Shown here in pieces: positions 43,866-53,970 of a DNA stretch of 64,000 bases. Location: contig NEXD01000001.1 in the NCBI GenBank assembly GCA_003019595.1, forward strand, positions 1-64,000, read 5' to 3'. Positions within the stretch are counted from its first letter, which is position 1; each line of letters opens with the position of its first letter. The position numbers and the translations under genes are program-made. The notes under the pieces are model-generated. The model did no database searches, had not been told where the DNA came from, and saw only the letters and a list, made by a program, of their open reading frames with translations. This stretch comes from Candidatus Marsarchaeota G1 archaeon BE_D (GTDB taxonomy: Archaea; Thermoproteota; Thermoprotei_A; Marsarchaeales; Marsarchaeaceae).

Positions 43866-44135
43866 ATGACTCTCAAAATGACTAATGAGGAAAAAATTAA
43901 ACAAGCTTTAATAATACTACAGCAAATATCCGATGATAATACTATTCCAAGAAATATAAGAAAGACGGCCCAAGAAGCATCGAAAATACTGCAATCAAAA
44001 AATCTTACAGCGGGCGTTAGAGCTGCAAACGCCATAAGTCTTGTTGACCAGATTTCCCAAGATCCTAATATGCCTCCCCATACTAGGGTTCAGTTATGGC
44101 AAGTGGTAAGCACATTAGAAACAGTTAAAGATTAA
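43866..44135 (+). CDS. UPF0147 family protein
   Basis: 89 aa; ISDDNTIPRNIRKTAQEASKIL...ISQDPNMPPHTRVQLWQVVSTLE. Confidence 0.9.
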   Translation: MTLKMTNEEKIKQALIILQQISDDNTIPRNIRKTAQEASKILQSKNLTAGVRAANAISLVDQISQDPNMPPHTRVQLWQVVSTLETVKD

Positions 44136-44210
44136 CTTATTTTTTAATATCAGAAACATAAGGTAGAAGACGTTTAACTATTCTTTTTAAGTTGTTGTAG
44201 CACATTTAGC

Positions 44211-44798
44211 TTATTTACAATTAATACCCAATTTTTTCTTAACAACATCAAAAATTTTTTTCGCTAATACTTCACTTTTTTCTGTTGCGTCAAATACAAT
44301 CATATTGTATTTGTTGGCAAGATACAAATATAGCTTTCTTACTTTGTTTAAGTACGAAAGGTTTTCAAATTTATCAAATTGTTTTAATCGGCTTAAACCT
44401 ATGGCAGGGTCTATATCAAGCAAAAACACTAGGTCTGGTTTGGGTGCAAAAGAATTAATAAATTCTATGTAGCTCAGCGGGACACCACAAGCACCTTGGT
44501 AAGCAAGTGAAGAATAAAAATATCTATCTAAAATGTAAATAAAATTTTTTTCTGTCAAATTAATATCCTTCAAATGTAAAGCACGGTCTGCAGCAAAAAG
44601 AAGGGCGTTGGATAGTGGAAGAGAAATTGAACCTTCTCTTAATATTTTTTGTTTTATCAACGTTCCTACTGGGCCATCAGTTGGTTCACTTGAAAGTTGA
44701 ACTTTTAAACCCAAACTTTTTAAATTTTCTGAAAGTAACTTTCCTTGAGTAGTTTTACCAGAACCATCGATACCTTCAAATACGATTAATGTGGCCAT
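44211..44798 (-). CDS. tmk: Thymidylate kinase
   Basis: 195 aa; VFEGIDGSGKTTQGKLLSENL, LDRYFYSSLAYQGA. Confidence 0.95.
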   Translation of the reverse strand: MATLIVFEGIDGSGKTTQGKLLSENLKSLGLKVQLSSEPTDGPVGTLIKQKILREGSISLPLSNALLFAADRALHLKDINLTEKNFIYILDRYFYSSLAYQGACGVPLSYIEFINSFAPKPDLVFLLDIDPAIGLSRLKQFDKFENLSYLNKVRKLYLYLANKYNMIVFDATEKSEVLAKKIFDVVKKKLGINCK

Positions 44799-44833
44799 AA
44801 CAAATTTTTAACTGTAATATATATTAATGTATT

Positions 44834-46129
44834 GTGAACAAAAAATTTTATAGTGAAATTATGGACCCTATTCATGGATACATTTCATTTACTGAGATTG
44901 AGAGAAAAATCATTGATACAGAAACTTTTCAAAGACTTCATCGTTTAAAACAGTTAGGAATGGCTTTCGTAGTTTATCCAGGAGGTATACACACTCGTTT
45001 TAGTCATTCGATTGGTGCCATGCATTTGGCAGGTTTATCTGCCCAAAAACTTATTGAAGATGGCATTTTAGGAGAGGACGCTTGGCAAATTGCCAGACTA
45101 GGTGCGCTTCTACATGATATAGGACATGGTCCATTTTCGCACTCTTCTGAAAACACACTAAAAAAGAAAACGGGATTAACACATGAGGATATGACAAGCA
45201 AATTAATTTTAGAAACTGAAATAGGCGACAAATTGGAAGAAGAAGGTTACGATAAAAACTTGATGTCTAAATTAGCAATTGGTCAAGCAGATTATAAAGG
45301 CAGCAAAGTTATTAGTAAAATTATAGCTGGTCAAGTCGACGTTGACAAACTAGATTTTTTAAATAGAGACGCTCATTTTACTGGCGTTCCTTACGGAAAG
45401 GTCGATCACCGAAGATTAATAGAAGGGCTTCAAGTTTATTCAAATGATTTAGTAATAAACTATAACGCTTTGTATGCACTAGAACAGTTTATCATAGCGC
45501 GCTATGAAATGTTTAAAGCGGTTTATTATCATCGCACAGTAAGAGCGGCAGAAACTATGTTTGACAAAATTTTAGGCTCTTTTTCAGATGAATTAGGAAT
45601 AAGTGATAAAATTTCGTCGCAAGAATACCTTGGATTAGATGATGGTTATGTTTGGAGCAAATTACGACAACTGTGCAAAACGGAATTTAAAGAAAAAGAA
45701 AAAAAGAAATCTCAGCAACTGTTTAATATGTTGCAGAAAAGAGAACTCTTAAAAAGCTGTTATGAAATTTTGCGCCATGAAACGGACCCGTCTGGAAGGA
45801 TCATGGAAAATGAAAAAGTTGTTTTCGCGATTATTGAAAGCATAGCGACTGAGGCTGGGGTAGATGTCGAAGATGTTTTTATTGATTCACCAGCATTGCC
45901 AACAATACCATTGGGCACCTTTGGCGATAAAACTTTTGATGTTAAAATATTTGATGAAAAAAACAAAAAATTGTTAAGTCTAGCAAAAATTTCACCAATT
46001 GGTGAAGCATTAACCCGTTATATGGAAGTAATAAGGGTGTACACTCTGCCTAAACACAGAGAAGCTGTTTCGTTAGCCGCGACAAAAGTTTTCAAACGAG
46101 AATTTCTTTCTGAAAAGGTGTCGTATTAA
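44834..46129 (+). CDS. HD-domain phosphohydrolase (SAMHD1/dGTPase-like)
   Basis: 431 aa; ETFQRLHRLKQLGMAFVVYPGGIHTRFSHSIGAMHLA, LLHDIGHGPFSHSSE. Confidence 0.93.
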   Translation: MNKKFYSEIMDPIHGYISFTEIERKIIDTETFQRLHRLKQLGMAFVVYPGGIHTRFSHSIGAMHLAGLSAQKLIEDGILGEDAWQIARLGALLHDIGHGPFSHSSENTLKKKTGLTHEDMTSKLILETEIGDKLEEEGYDKNLMSKLAIGQADYKGSKVISKIIAGQVDVDKLDFLNRDAHFTGVPYGKVDHRRLIEGLQVYSNDLVINYNALYALEQFIIARYEMFKAVYYHRTVRAAETMFDKILGSFSDELGISDKISSQEYLGLDDGYVWSKLRQLCKTEFKEKEKKKSQQLFNMLQKRELLKSCYEILRHETDPSGRIMENEKVVFAIIESIATEAGVDVEDVFIDSPALPTIPLGTFGDKTFDVKIFDEKNKKLLSLAKISPIGEALTRYMEVIRVYTLPKHREAVSLAATKVFKREFLSEKVSY

Positions 46130-46150
46130 GTTTTTATAAATAATAACTAC

Positions 46151-47827
46151 GTGGAACAAACGGAACAATTATTAAAAGAGGCGCTATCGACCTTTGCGTA
46201 TTTTCCTACTGAAATACAAAAAAGAATTCTAGAGATAATTTTTTTGACGCAAAAACGAAAGATTTTTTCACTCATAGAAGCGGCGAATGGTTTAGGAAAA
46301 ACGACTTGTATTGCCGTAGCTGCAAAAGTACTAAGCGATCATGGTATTAAGTCAGCGATCTTTTGTTCCACTTACTCACAGATTGCAAGAGTGATCTCAG
46401 AAATAAGAAAGTTAGCCGAAAAACAAAAAGTGATTACAATAGGTAGTAGAAGCGCATTTTGTTGTGCTGATGGTATTAGCCAACCAAAAGCGATATGCAC
46501 AATCAGCAAACTAAGGGGAACTTGTGTTTTTGGAAAACCAACGATGGATCATTCAAAATGGCTTCTTACCAAAGAAGAAGCAATAGAATACTACGCCTCA
46601 AAAGGAGTTTGCGCATACGAAGCTAGTTGGAAAAGTATTAAAGAAGCAGATATTATCGTTTGCCCCCAAGCTTATCTATTATATGAAGAACCTTGGTTCA
46701 AAATTTCTCAATATTTACCACGAAGTTTTGTGTTTGTCGATGAGTGTCATAATTTGATTAACAAAGGTGTAAATTGTTTTTCTTTTGAATTAAGATTTAC
46801 TTCAAAAGTTGGTATCGTCTTTGAAAGAATTTTAAGAAGTAAAAGAATTTGGTCAAAAAAAGCATTACTAGAAAAGTTCACGAAAATTTGTGACCCCTTT
46901 TCAGCGTTTGAGAAAGAGGCAGAAGAACAAATAATTATGAAAAATGTAAAGTATTTAAACGCTCTTGTTGAAGACTACGAAAAAATAAAGTTGCTATCAA
47001 ATGAATTTTATGAAAAATTATATATAAGAAATAACATTTGTGAAGGTTTTGTTGGAATACCTGAAGATAAACTTTCAGATAGATTCGTTTTCTTTGAATC
47101 GGGAATATTCGTATCTGCAACACCAGGTTCTCTAGAAGCATACGAAGTAATCGTGAGAAATCGCCCCCTTTTTGTAGAAATTTTGCCAAGTCCTTATACA
47201 AAAAAAGATCTTAGCGTTCTATTAATCGATGATTTCACAACTCGATATATAGAAAGAAAGGATAAAGACTATTACGAAGTTGCTAATAGAGTTGAGAAGA
47301 TTTTTGCAGCATCGCCAGGAAGAAATATAGCAGTATATTTTCCTTCATACGAGTATCTATATAAGACTCTTGATGAGCTTTTGATGATTGATCCTTATTG
47401 GCGCTTAACTAATGATCAAACTACCTACATTCTTCTAAAAGATCAAGTAAGACTAATTTTTGACGTGCAAGGAGGTAAAAGCGCTGAAGGGCACGAATAT
47501 ACAGGAGGTGTGGATATAGTATTGGTTGTGGGTTTGGGTTTACCCTTTCCTAAGCCTTTCTTAACAAAACGCGTAAATAAATACAGACGATTTTACCACA
47601 AAAATAGCGAGATACCAGCTTATATAAGTTGGAGCGTTCAAAAAGCTGTCCAGGCAGTAGGTAGGTCTGTCCGCGGACCAAATGACAGAGGAATTGGCTT
47701 ACTTATGGATAAAAGATTTTGTAGAAGAGATGTCATTCAAACCATGCCAAAGTGGTTTAGAAAATGTATTGTGAAAAGAGTTGATTTTAATAATGCTTTA
47801 GAATATGTTAGAAGGTTTTGGTTATAA
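46151..47827 (+). CDS. XPD/Rad3-family helicase
   Basis: 558 aa; Walker A EAANGLGKTTCIAVAA, DECHNL (motif II), clustered Cys (CCADG...CTI...CVF...CAYE) as in Fe-S helicases, QAVGRSVRGPNDRG (motif VI). Confidence 0.92.
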   Translation: MEQTEQLLKEALSTFAYFPTEIQKRILEIIFLTQKRKIFSLIEAANGLGKTTCIAVAAKVLSDHGIKSAIFCSTYSQIARVISEIRKLAEKQKVITIGSRSAFCCADGISQPKAICTISKLRGTCVFGKPTMDHSKWLLTKEEAIEYYASKGVCAYEASWKSIKEADIIVCPQAYLLYEEPWFKISQYLPRSFVFVDECHNLINKGVNCFSFELRFTSKVGIVFERILRSKRIWSKKALLEKFTKICDPFSAFEKEAEEQIIMKNVKYLNALVEDYEKIKLLSNEFYEKLYIRNNICEGFVGIPEDKLSDRFVFFESGIFVSATPGSLEAYEVIVRNRPLFVEILPSPYTKKDLSVLLIDDFTTRYIERKDKDYYEVANRVEKIFAASPGRNIAVYFPSYEYLYKTLDELLMIDPYWRLTNDQTTYILLKDQVRLIFDVQGGKSAEGHEYTGGVDIVLVVGLGLPFPKPFLTKRVNKYRRFYHKNSEIPAYISWSVQKAVQAVGRSVRGPNDRGIGLLMDKRFCRRDVIQTMPKWFRKCIVKRVDFNNALEYVRRFWL

Positions 47828-48495
47828 TGCAAGATTTTAACATGCTTGACCCATTTAGGCAATTGCACTTTGGATCAATAGATTCAGGGAAAATTTGTCT
47901 TGTTTATGGTAGTAAATCTTCAGGAAAAACTCTTTTTGCGTTATTAGCATCTTTACTCTTTTCTCTAAAGGGTCAAAGAGTATTGTTTTTATCAGGAACT
48001 AGACAAATACCTATTTTCAAGTTTTTCCAATTAGTAAAAGCGTACCGCATAAAATTCGAAAACTTATGTAACATTTTTTTTATTAGATTTGCTTCAGACA
48101 CAAACGAAGCGCAAGTATTGCGTTTTGTAAAAGAAATGAAACCGAGCCTTTTGGTGTACGATAATTTTACAGATTTGTATATAAACTTTCTTTCAAAATA
48201 TCCAAAATTGGCAATTCATTATAGGCGCATGCTTATAAATTTTCTTGCTGAAATAAGGCATCTAATCTTTTATGAAGATATTTCAGTTATACTTACACTT
48301 GGTGTTTCAGAGAATTATAGCAAAAAATCAATTGGTTATAATCCATTTAATTATTTTTCCGACTATCAACTATTATTAACTCGTTTAAGTCAGAAGAAAC
48401 ACCTCTATTTGGCTCGTCTTCCAGTAATGGAAAAAGAAGAGAGACGCTTTTATGTAATAAATGAAAAAGGTTTTAAGGTGAAAAGAGCTGAATGA
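47818..48495 (+). CDS. RecA-superfamily (KaiC/RadB-like) ATPase
   Basis: 225 aa; Walker A VYGSKSSGKTLFALLASLLFSLKGQRVLFLS. Confidence 0.75.
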   Translation: MVIMQDFNMLDPFRQLHFGSIDSGKICLVYGSKSSGKTLFALLASLLFSLKGQRVLFLSGTRQIPIFKFFQLVKAYRIKFENLCNIFFIRFASDTNEAQVLRFVKEMKPSLLVYDNFTDLYINFLSKYPKLAIHYRRMLINFLAEIRHLIFYEDISVILTLGVSENYSKKSIGYNPFNYFSDYQLLLTRLSQKKHLYLARLPVMEKEERRFYVINEKGFKVKRAE

Positions 48496-49039
48496 ACTTG
48501 TTGTTATCGTTTTTACGCTTTACTATTTACTTCCTGCAATGGTGGCTAATGCGACTCCTGTTCTTATAAAAAAAGGACACCCTCTAGACTCAGGTAAAAC
48601 TTTATCAGATGGCTTTAGATTATTCGGAGATGGAAAGACATTCGAGGGGTTTTTTGCAGGAAGCACGGCGGGTATTATCATTAGTGTACTTGAAGCTTTT
48701 TTGGCAACTAAAAGAATTGAAACATTAGTAATTGATAGTAGTCTGTCTATAGGTGCTTTGCTCGGCGATCTAGCTGGTGCTTTTATAAAAAGACGCTTGG
48801 GTTTCCCAAGGGGATCTCCAGCTCCTCTTTTAGATCAACTTGACTTTGTCTTGGGAGGGTATTTCTTGTCGAGTCTCATTAGTGTATTTTTGAATGGTAA
48901 TTTTGAGGTTTTTGGCGATTTATTACCAGCTAGCTTGCAATTACAAATTGTGACTACATCTTTGTATATTATTCCAATTATTCATTTGTTAACGAATAGA
49001 ATAGCGTATCGGCTTAAATTAAAAGGTTTCCCTTGGTAA
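48492..49039 (+). CDS. carS: CDP-archaeol synthase, -1 frameshifted near N-terminus
   Basis: ATG 48492 overlaps the upstream stop (ATGA). Frame 0 MNLLLSF, then one extra T in T5 gives FTLYYLLPAMVANATPVLIKKGHPLDSGK..., the CarS N-terminus; ORF 48539-49039 supplies the rest. Confidence 0.8.
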
Positions 49040-49522
49040 AATTGAATTTTCAGATAAACGTTTAAATAATTTATCATTTTTATAGTGAAGATTAATAACA
49101 ACTTTTCCTTTTCTTTTCTTAAAATTGTCTCTCCAATCAGAATGAAAAATTCCTACGGCAATAGTTTGCTTTTCGGGTGATTTGACTAAAACCGAATTTA
49201 TCACACCTTCTTTTAGAAACGTTATACCAGGCGCCATTACATCTGCGCCATTCAAGATTTTTTCAACTGCTCCTTTATCAACTTCAATAATTGAGCATAA
49301 ACTTTCGTATTTCGATGCAACTGTTAGAAAGGGAACTACATTATTTGAAACTCTGACTATTATTGGAATTTTCTTGTCTAATAACAACACTGAAACTTCT
49401 TTGTCTATTTTAGCAATCCACAATGTATTACTTTTTTTATTAAAATTAAGTGGTTCTAAATAAACATTTAATCCTTCTATTTCACGCTTACTTGCTTGAT
49501 GCAGTATGAGATTCAATTTCAA
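49019..49522 (-). CDS. PUA-domain RNA-binding protein
   Basis: 167 aa; VDKGAVEKILNGADVMAPGITF...EKQTIAVGIFHSD. Confidence 0.85.
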   Translation of the reverse strand: MKLNLILHQASKREIEGLNVYLEPLNFNKKSNTLWIAKIDKEVSVLLLDKKIPIIVRVSNNVVPFLTVASKYESLCSIIEVDKGAVEKILNGADVMAPGITFLKEGVINSVLVKSPEKQTIAVGIFHSDWRDNFKKRKGKVVINLHYKNDKLFKRLSENSILPRETF

Positions 49523-49682
49523 ATAAATTTTACTTGGTCATATAATTGTCTTACTGATTTCTTAAACATTCAATATTGTGTACTTAAATGATGGGTTTTT
49601 TGACTTTCGCTAGTTCAAATTGTCGATTTATTCTTAAGACGTTTATCTGAAACCTTAAATTCTTTTTCAAAAATTCTAAAAT

Positions 49683-50252
49683 ATGCTAAATAGGTTTAAG
49701 CATGCATTTAACGCTCTGTTAACAAAAACTGTAAGCGTTTTCGCGAGGCTCGGTCTTACACCCAATTCTTTAACGATTATTGGATTTTTGCTTGCGCTTG
49801 TTTCTGCCTTTTTAATATTTCAAAAGCTGTATTATTTAGCAGCAATAATTTTCCTATTTAGCGCCCTTTTTGACGCGCTAGACGGCGCATTGGCACGATT
49901 AACAAACAGAGTTTCGAGATTTGGAGGAGTTTTGGACTCTGTTATAGATCGTTACGTTGATTCTATTCTTATTCTTTCAATTTGGTGGAACACTCATGTG
50001 CCGTTTTTAATTGCCTCACTGGCTTTAGTTGGTTCTTTGCTTACTAGTTATACAAGGGCTAGATTAGAATTGGAACAAATAGGTTCTTTAGCTAGCATTG
50101 GAATAGTTGAAAGACCTGAGCGAATTTTATTGCTTTTTATCGCGCTTTTATTTATTAGTTATGCAACATATATTTTTTTCATCTTAGCGATACTTTCGAA
50201 CATTACAGTAATTCAAAGACTTAACTATGGACGAAAAAAACTTTCAAAGTAA
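49683..50252 (+). CDS. CDP-alcohol phosphatidyltransferase (archaetidylinositol phosphate synthase-like)
   Basis: 189 aa; DALDGALARLTNRVSRFGGVLDSVIDRYVDS (CDP-AP signature). Confidence 0.92.
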   Translation: MLNRFKHAFNALLTKTVSVFARLGLTPNSLTIIGFLLALVSAFLIFQKLYYLAAIIFLFSALFDALDGALARLTNRVSRFGGVLDSVIDRYVDSILILSIWWNTHVPFLIASLALVGSLLTSYTRARLELEQIGSLASIGIVERPERILLLFIALLFISYATYIFFILAILSNITVIQRLNYGRKKLSK

Positions 50253-50257
50253 CTAAT

Positions 50258-50539
50258 CTAATAAAATTCTTTTTTTCTTTCTTCTTTAGCTCTTTGGCTG
50301 CGAAGACCCATATATACGGCACATTTCACACAATAACTTTTTGTAACAACCGATTTAAGGATTATAGTTCCCTTTTTAGCAAGTTCTTTTGCAAGTTGAG
50401 GATCGACAGGGCTAACTGTTTTGGTAACTCGAATTGCCTTGTCTCTTGGCACCCATGCACCACAGCTGTCGCATTGTATTAATTCAGCATGTCCCTTAGC
50501 TCCCTTTGCTCTACCACGATTTCTCCTTTTTTTAGGCAA
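50258..50539 (-). CDS. rps26e: Ribosomal protein eS26
   Basis: 93 aa; MPKKRRNRGRAKGAKGHAELIQCDSCGAWVPRDKAIRVTK...YCVKCAVYMGLR. Confidence 0.95.
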   Translation of the reverse strand: MPKKRRNRGRAKGAKGHAELIQCDSCGAWVPRDKAIRVTKTVSPVDPQLAKELAKKGTIILKSVVTKSYCVKCAVYMGLRSQRAKEERKKEFY

Positions 50540-51014
50540 TTCAATCCCATATTTTAAACTTGGGGGGAATAATAAGTGTGGTGATATAGTGAACTGCTAC
50601 GTTGGGCATCAAAAACCTGCAATCAAGCATAAGACTTCATCATCACACCATCGACTTTTTGAAATAAAGAAAAATGCAACTCCTGAAGTACAAACGATGA
50701 CAAATATCACTGGGTATTTCTAAACTTACACTGTTAAAGGCGAATCGCAACAACTAATAAAATTTTCTTTACAATTTTTCTGCACGATTTTGGATTTTCT
50801 AGAATCTATATAACATTATTGAGAAAACCGCGGTGATTACCTCAATTGTTTTAATCCATGTTCGTATTTATTTCATTTTATATGGTTTTGAATCCTTTAT
50901 AAAAAGCTGAAATTTTTATTGGCCTTAGAATAAAAGGCATGTAGCACACATCCGAATTTAGCAGGATTTAAATAAGTGTTTACTTCCTATTGGCAACGCA
51001 TAGGGTGTTAAAAA

Positions 51015-51155
51015 ATGAGTGAAGAGGAAGAGGAAATAGAAGAGGAAGAATTTGAGGAAGAAGATTTTGAGGAAGACCTTGATGTAGAAGATGAGTTTTT
51101 AGAGGAAGATCTTGAAGAATTTCCAGAGGAAGAGGAAATAGAAGAGGAAGAGTAG
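51015..51155 (+). CDS. 46-aa extremely acidic protein
   Basis: MSEEEEEIEEEEFEEEDFEEDLDVEDEFLEEDLEEFPEEEEIEEEE*; intact ORF with ATG and stop 43 nt upstream of the TFS/RPB9-like gene; absent from the ORF track. Confidence 0.55.
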   Translation: MSEEEEEIEEEEFEEEDFEEDLDVEDEFLEEDLEEFPEEEEIEEEE

Positions 51156-51197
51156 GTCTTTTATTCATGATGAAATATTTTATTAGGTAGATTTATT

Positions 51198-51455
51198 GTG
51201 CAATATTGCCCTAAATGTGGTGGAGTAATGATACGCAAACGAGAAAAGAAAAAATTAGTACTCGAATGTGTAAAATGTGGTGCCACAGCGCCGTATACTT
51301 CTAGTAAAATAGAAGAAAAAGTCACTCCTGTAAAAAAATCTATTGACGTGGTCATCGAAACACAAGAAGAAGACGAAAAGCTTCAACAAGAATTACGTGA
51401 GGCTTTTTTAGAATCGTATGACATGGTTTCAGAAGAGGAAGAAGGAGAAGAATAA
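51198..51455 (+). CDS. TFS/RPB9 N-terminal zinc-ribbon-like protein
   Basis: 85 aa; QYCPKCGGVMIRKREKKKLVLECVKCGATAPY with an acidic C-terminal tail. Confidence 0.75.
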   Translation: MQYCPKCGGVMIRKREKKKLVLECVKCGATAPYTSSKIEEKVTPVKKSIDVVIETQEEDEKLQQELREAFLESYDMVSEEEEGEE

Positions 51456-51471
51456 TTGGTGACATACAAAG

Positions 51472-53268
51472 TTGCGTATAGCTGCGGTAGAACAAGACCA
51501 ATGCAGGCCAGAAAAATGTGATACACTTTGTATTAGAGTTTGCCCTGTTGAAAGGACAAAACCAGAAACAATTATAATCGATAATGTAACAAAAAAAGCT
51601 AAGATAGATGAAAACCTCTGTATAGGATGCGGAATTTGTGTAAATAAATGTCCATTTTCGGCTATTTCAATTGTAAACGTTCCTGATGCATGGTCTAAGG
51701 TGGTTGTACATAAATATCATTCTAGTGGCTTTTCTCTTTTCTGGTTACCTATTCCAAAGAAAGGCGCCGTATTAGGTTTAATAGGGCGTAATGGTGCAGG
51801 GAAAACGACTGCGATAAAAATACTCTCTGGAGAAATTGTACCTAATTTGGGATTTAACGAAAGCGAAAGAAAAAAAGTAATAGAATTCTTTAGAGGAAAA
51901 GAGTTGCAAAAATATTTTTCTGATCTCTATCAATCAAGAATCAAAATAGCTGTAAAGCCCCAGTATTTAGATCATTTAAGAAAAGATGTGCCGCTTTCCG
52001 AATATTTGAAAAATTATAGACAAGAACTTTTGGCAGAGTTTAATCTAAACCATTTATTAACTAGAAAAATGAAAGAACTTAGTGGGGGAGAGTTGCAGAA
52101 AGCTTCAATAGTTCACACAATTTCACAACAAGCAGACGCATATTTTTTTGATGAGCCGGCCAGTTTTCTTGATGTAAAAGAACGCTTAAGCATGGCAAAA
52201 GCGATACGAAAACTTGCAGAAGAAAACAAATATGTGGTGGTGGTTGAACACGATTTAATAGTACTAGACTATCTTGCAGATTATGTAACGATCGTGTATG
52301 GTGAACCAGGAGCTTATGGATATTTTTCTAATCCATATAGTACAAGAAACGGAATAAATTATTTGTTACAAGGTTATTTACCTGATGTAAATATGAAATT
52401 TAGGAGTTATCAAATTCTCTTTACAAAAAGAAGTTCTGATGAGTTTATTGCCAAAATAGAAGAGTATAAATGGCCAAATTTAGAGACGAAATACACAAAT
52501 GGTTTTAAACTAAAAATTACTGAAGGATCTGTGAGTAAAGGAACAATTGTAGGTATAATAGGAGAAAACGGTATTGGTAAAACAACATTTGTAAAAACGT
52601 TATATGAATACTTCTCAAAAGCTTACTTAAAAGGTAGATCGCTAATATTAAGTTACAAACCCCAAACATTAAGCCCAAAATTTGATGGTTCTGTTGAAGA
52701 ATTATTTAAAAAGATGTCTGCTCATGCATTACAAGACGAACAGTTCTTAACTGAAGTGTATGAACCACTACAGATCCAGAAGCTTTCACAAAAACAAATA
52801 AAAGAATTAAGTGGGGGAGAACTCCAGCGCGTTGCAATAGCTTTTACCCTTTCAGTAAAAGCAGATATATACTTGTTAGACGAGCCAAGCGCTTATCTTG
52901 ATGTCGAACAAAGGCTAGTTACAGCAAAGGCCATTCGTCGAACTATTGAAAACAAAGGCGCTATAGCGTTCGTTATAGATCACGATTTGGCATTAATCGA
53001 TTATATAGCAGACAATCTTATTTTGATTAAAGGCAAACCTGGTCTTTTAGGAGAAACCACCCAACCTTTAAGTTTACGAAGCGCTTTAAACTCTTTTCTT
53101 AAAGATCTTAATATCACTTTTAGAAGAGATAAAGACACTGGTAGACCGCGTGTAAATAAAGAAGGTAGCTATCTAGATAGGTATCAAAAGGAAATTGGAG
53201 AATATTATTATGAATCGTCAATAGAAGAAAGTTCAGAAGAATCCATCAAGCAAGGAATTCAAAGCTAA
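51472..53268 (+). CDS. abce1: Ribosome recycling ATPase ABCE1/Rli1
   Basis: 598 aa; N-terminal two 4Fe-4S clusters, two ABC domains (GRNGAGKTTAIKIL, LSGGELQKASI, GENGIGKTTFVKTL, LSGGELQRVAIA). Confidence 0.97.
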   Translation: MRIAAVEQDQCRPEKCDTLCIRVCPVERTKPETIIIDNVTKKAKIDENLCIGCGICVNKCPFSAISIVNVPDAWSKVVVHKYHSSGFSLFWLPIPKKGAVLGLIGRNGAGKTTAIKILSGEIVPNLGFNESERKKVIEFFRGKELQKYFSDLYQSRIKIAVKPQYLDHLRKDVPLSEYLKNYRQELLAEFNLNHLLTRKMKELSGGELQKASIVHTISQQADAYFFDEPASFLDVKERLSMAKAIRKLAEENKYVVVVEHDLIVLDYLADYVTIVYGEPGAYGYFSNPYSTRNGINYLLQGYLPDVNMKFRSYQILFTKRSSDEFIAKIEEYKWPNLETKYTNGFKLKITEGSVSKGTIVGIIGENGIGKTTFVKTLYEYFSKAYLKGRSLILSYKPQTLSPKFDGSVEELFKKMSAHALQDEQFLTEVYEPLQIQKLSQKQIKELSGGELQRVAIAFTLSVKADIYLLDEPSAYLDVEQRLVTAKAIRRTIENKGAIAFVIDHDLALIDYIADNLILIKGKPGLLGETTQPLSLRSALNSFLKDLNITFRRDKDTGRPRVNKEGSYLDRYQKEIGEYYYESSIEESSEESIKQGIQS

Positions 53269-53970
53269 CAGAGGGTCTTTTGCGAGCGTAAACCCTGATG
53301 ACACAAGAATACCATCAGCACCAAGCGTTTTTGCAATTTTTACGTCTTCAGAATTCTTAATACCTGCGCCACATAGCTTCAATGATTCAGGGTGTGCACG
53401 TTCAATTTCTGAAAAGAATCGTAATAACAGTTGAGGTTTTGCCTTGGAAACAGAAACTTGACCAGCTATAAGTTCAGGAGGTTCTATCGCAATCATGTCA
53501 AATTTTGCATCCCTGAAATTTGCTAAAAAATCTGGTTCAGGAACGCAAAGACATGTTTTTAAACCCATCTCACTGCTCTTTTTTGCAATAAAAACTATTT
53601 CTTCTATAGATTGCGGATATTCCGAGTGATTAAGTAGACATCCTTTTACGCCTATTTCTAGTAAATTTTGAATGCCAACCTTTCCAGTTCCACGACCTTC
53701 AATTATTGGGTCACAATGCTGAGCTAAAATGTCAGCCTCGGTATTTAGACTAAAAAAAGAAGTATCAGTTATTTGGGGCGCTATGTATAATTTAACTCCT
53801 TTGTTGATTGAAAGTATATGCGCGGCATTAGCTAGTGCCAAGCCTTTTTTTCCAGCTGTTACTTTATACGCCTTAAAGTTTAAAATAAGAATGGGATTCG
53901 GCACATTATATTTTTTAAAAAGTATCTTTATTAATTTACTCTTAATGTTTTGATAGCGTCCAGAAAACAA
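53233..53970 (-). CDS. tpiA: Triosephosphate isomerase
   Basis: 245 aa; ILNFKAYKVTAGKKGLALA, LLNHSEYPQS, IAIEPPELI, CGAGIKNSEDVK. Confidence 0.95.
   Translation of the reverse strand: MFSGRYQNIKSKLIKILFKKYNVPNPILILNFKAYKVTAGKKGLALANAAHILSINKGVKLYIAPQITDTSFFSLNTEADILAQHCDPIIEGRGTGKVGIQNLLEIGVKGCLLNHSEYPQSIEEIVFIAKKSSEMGLKTCLCVPEPDFLANFRDAKFDMIAIEPPELIAGQVSVSKAKPQLLLRFFSEIERAHPESLKLCGAGIKNSEDVKIAKTLGADGILVSSGFTLAKDPLLALNSLLDGFF

Noticed and set aside
51472-53268. ABCE1 as a possible fused novel ATPase
   Set aside because: Domain order (two Fe-S clusters, two ABC domains) is the standard Rli1 layout.
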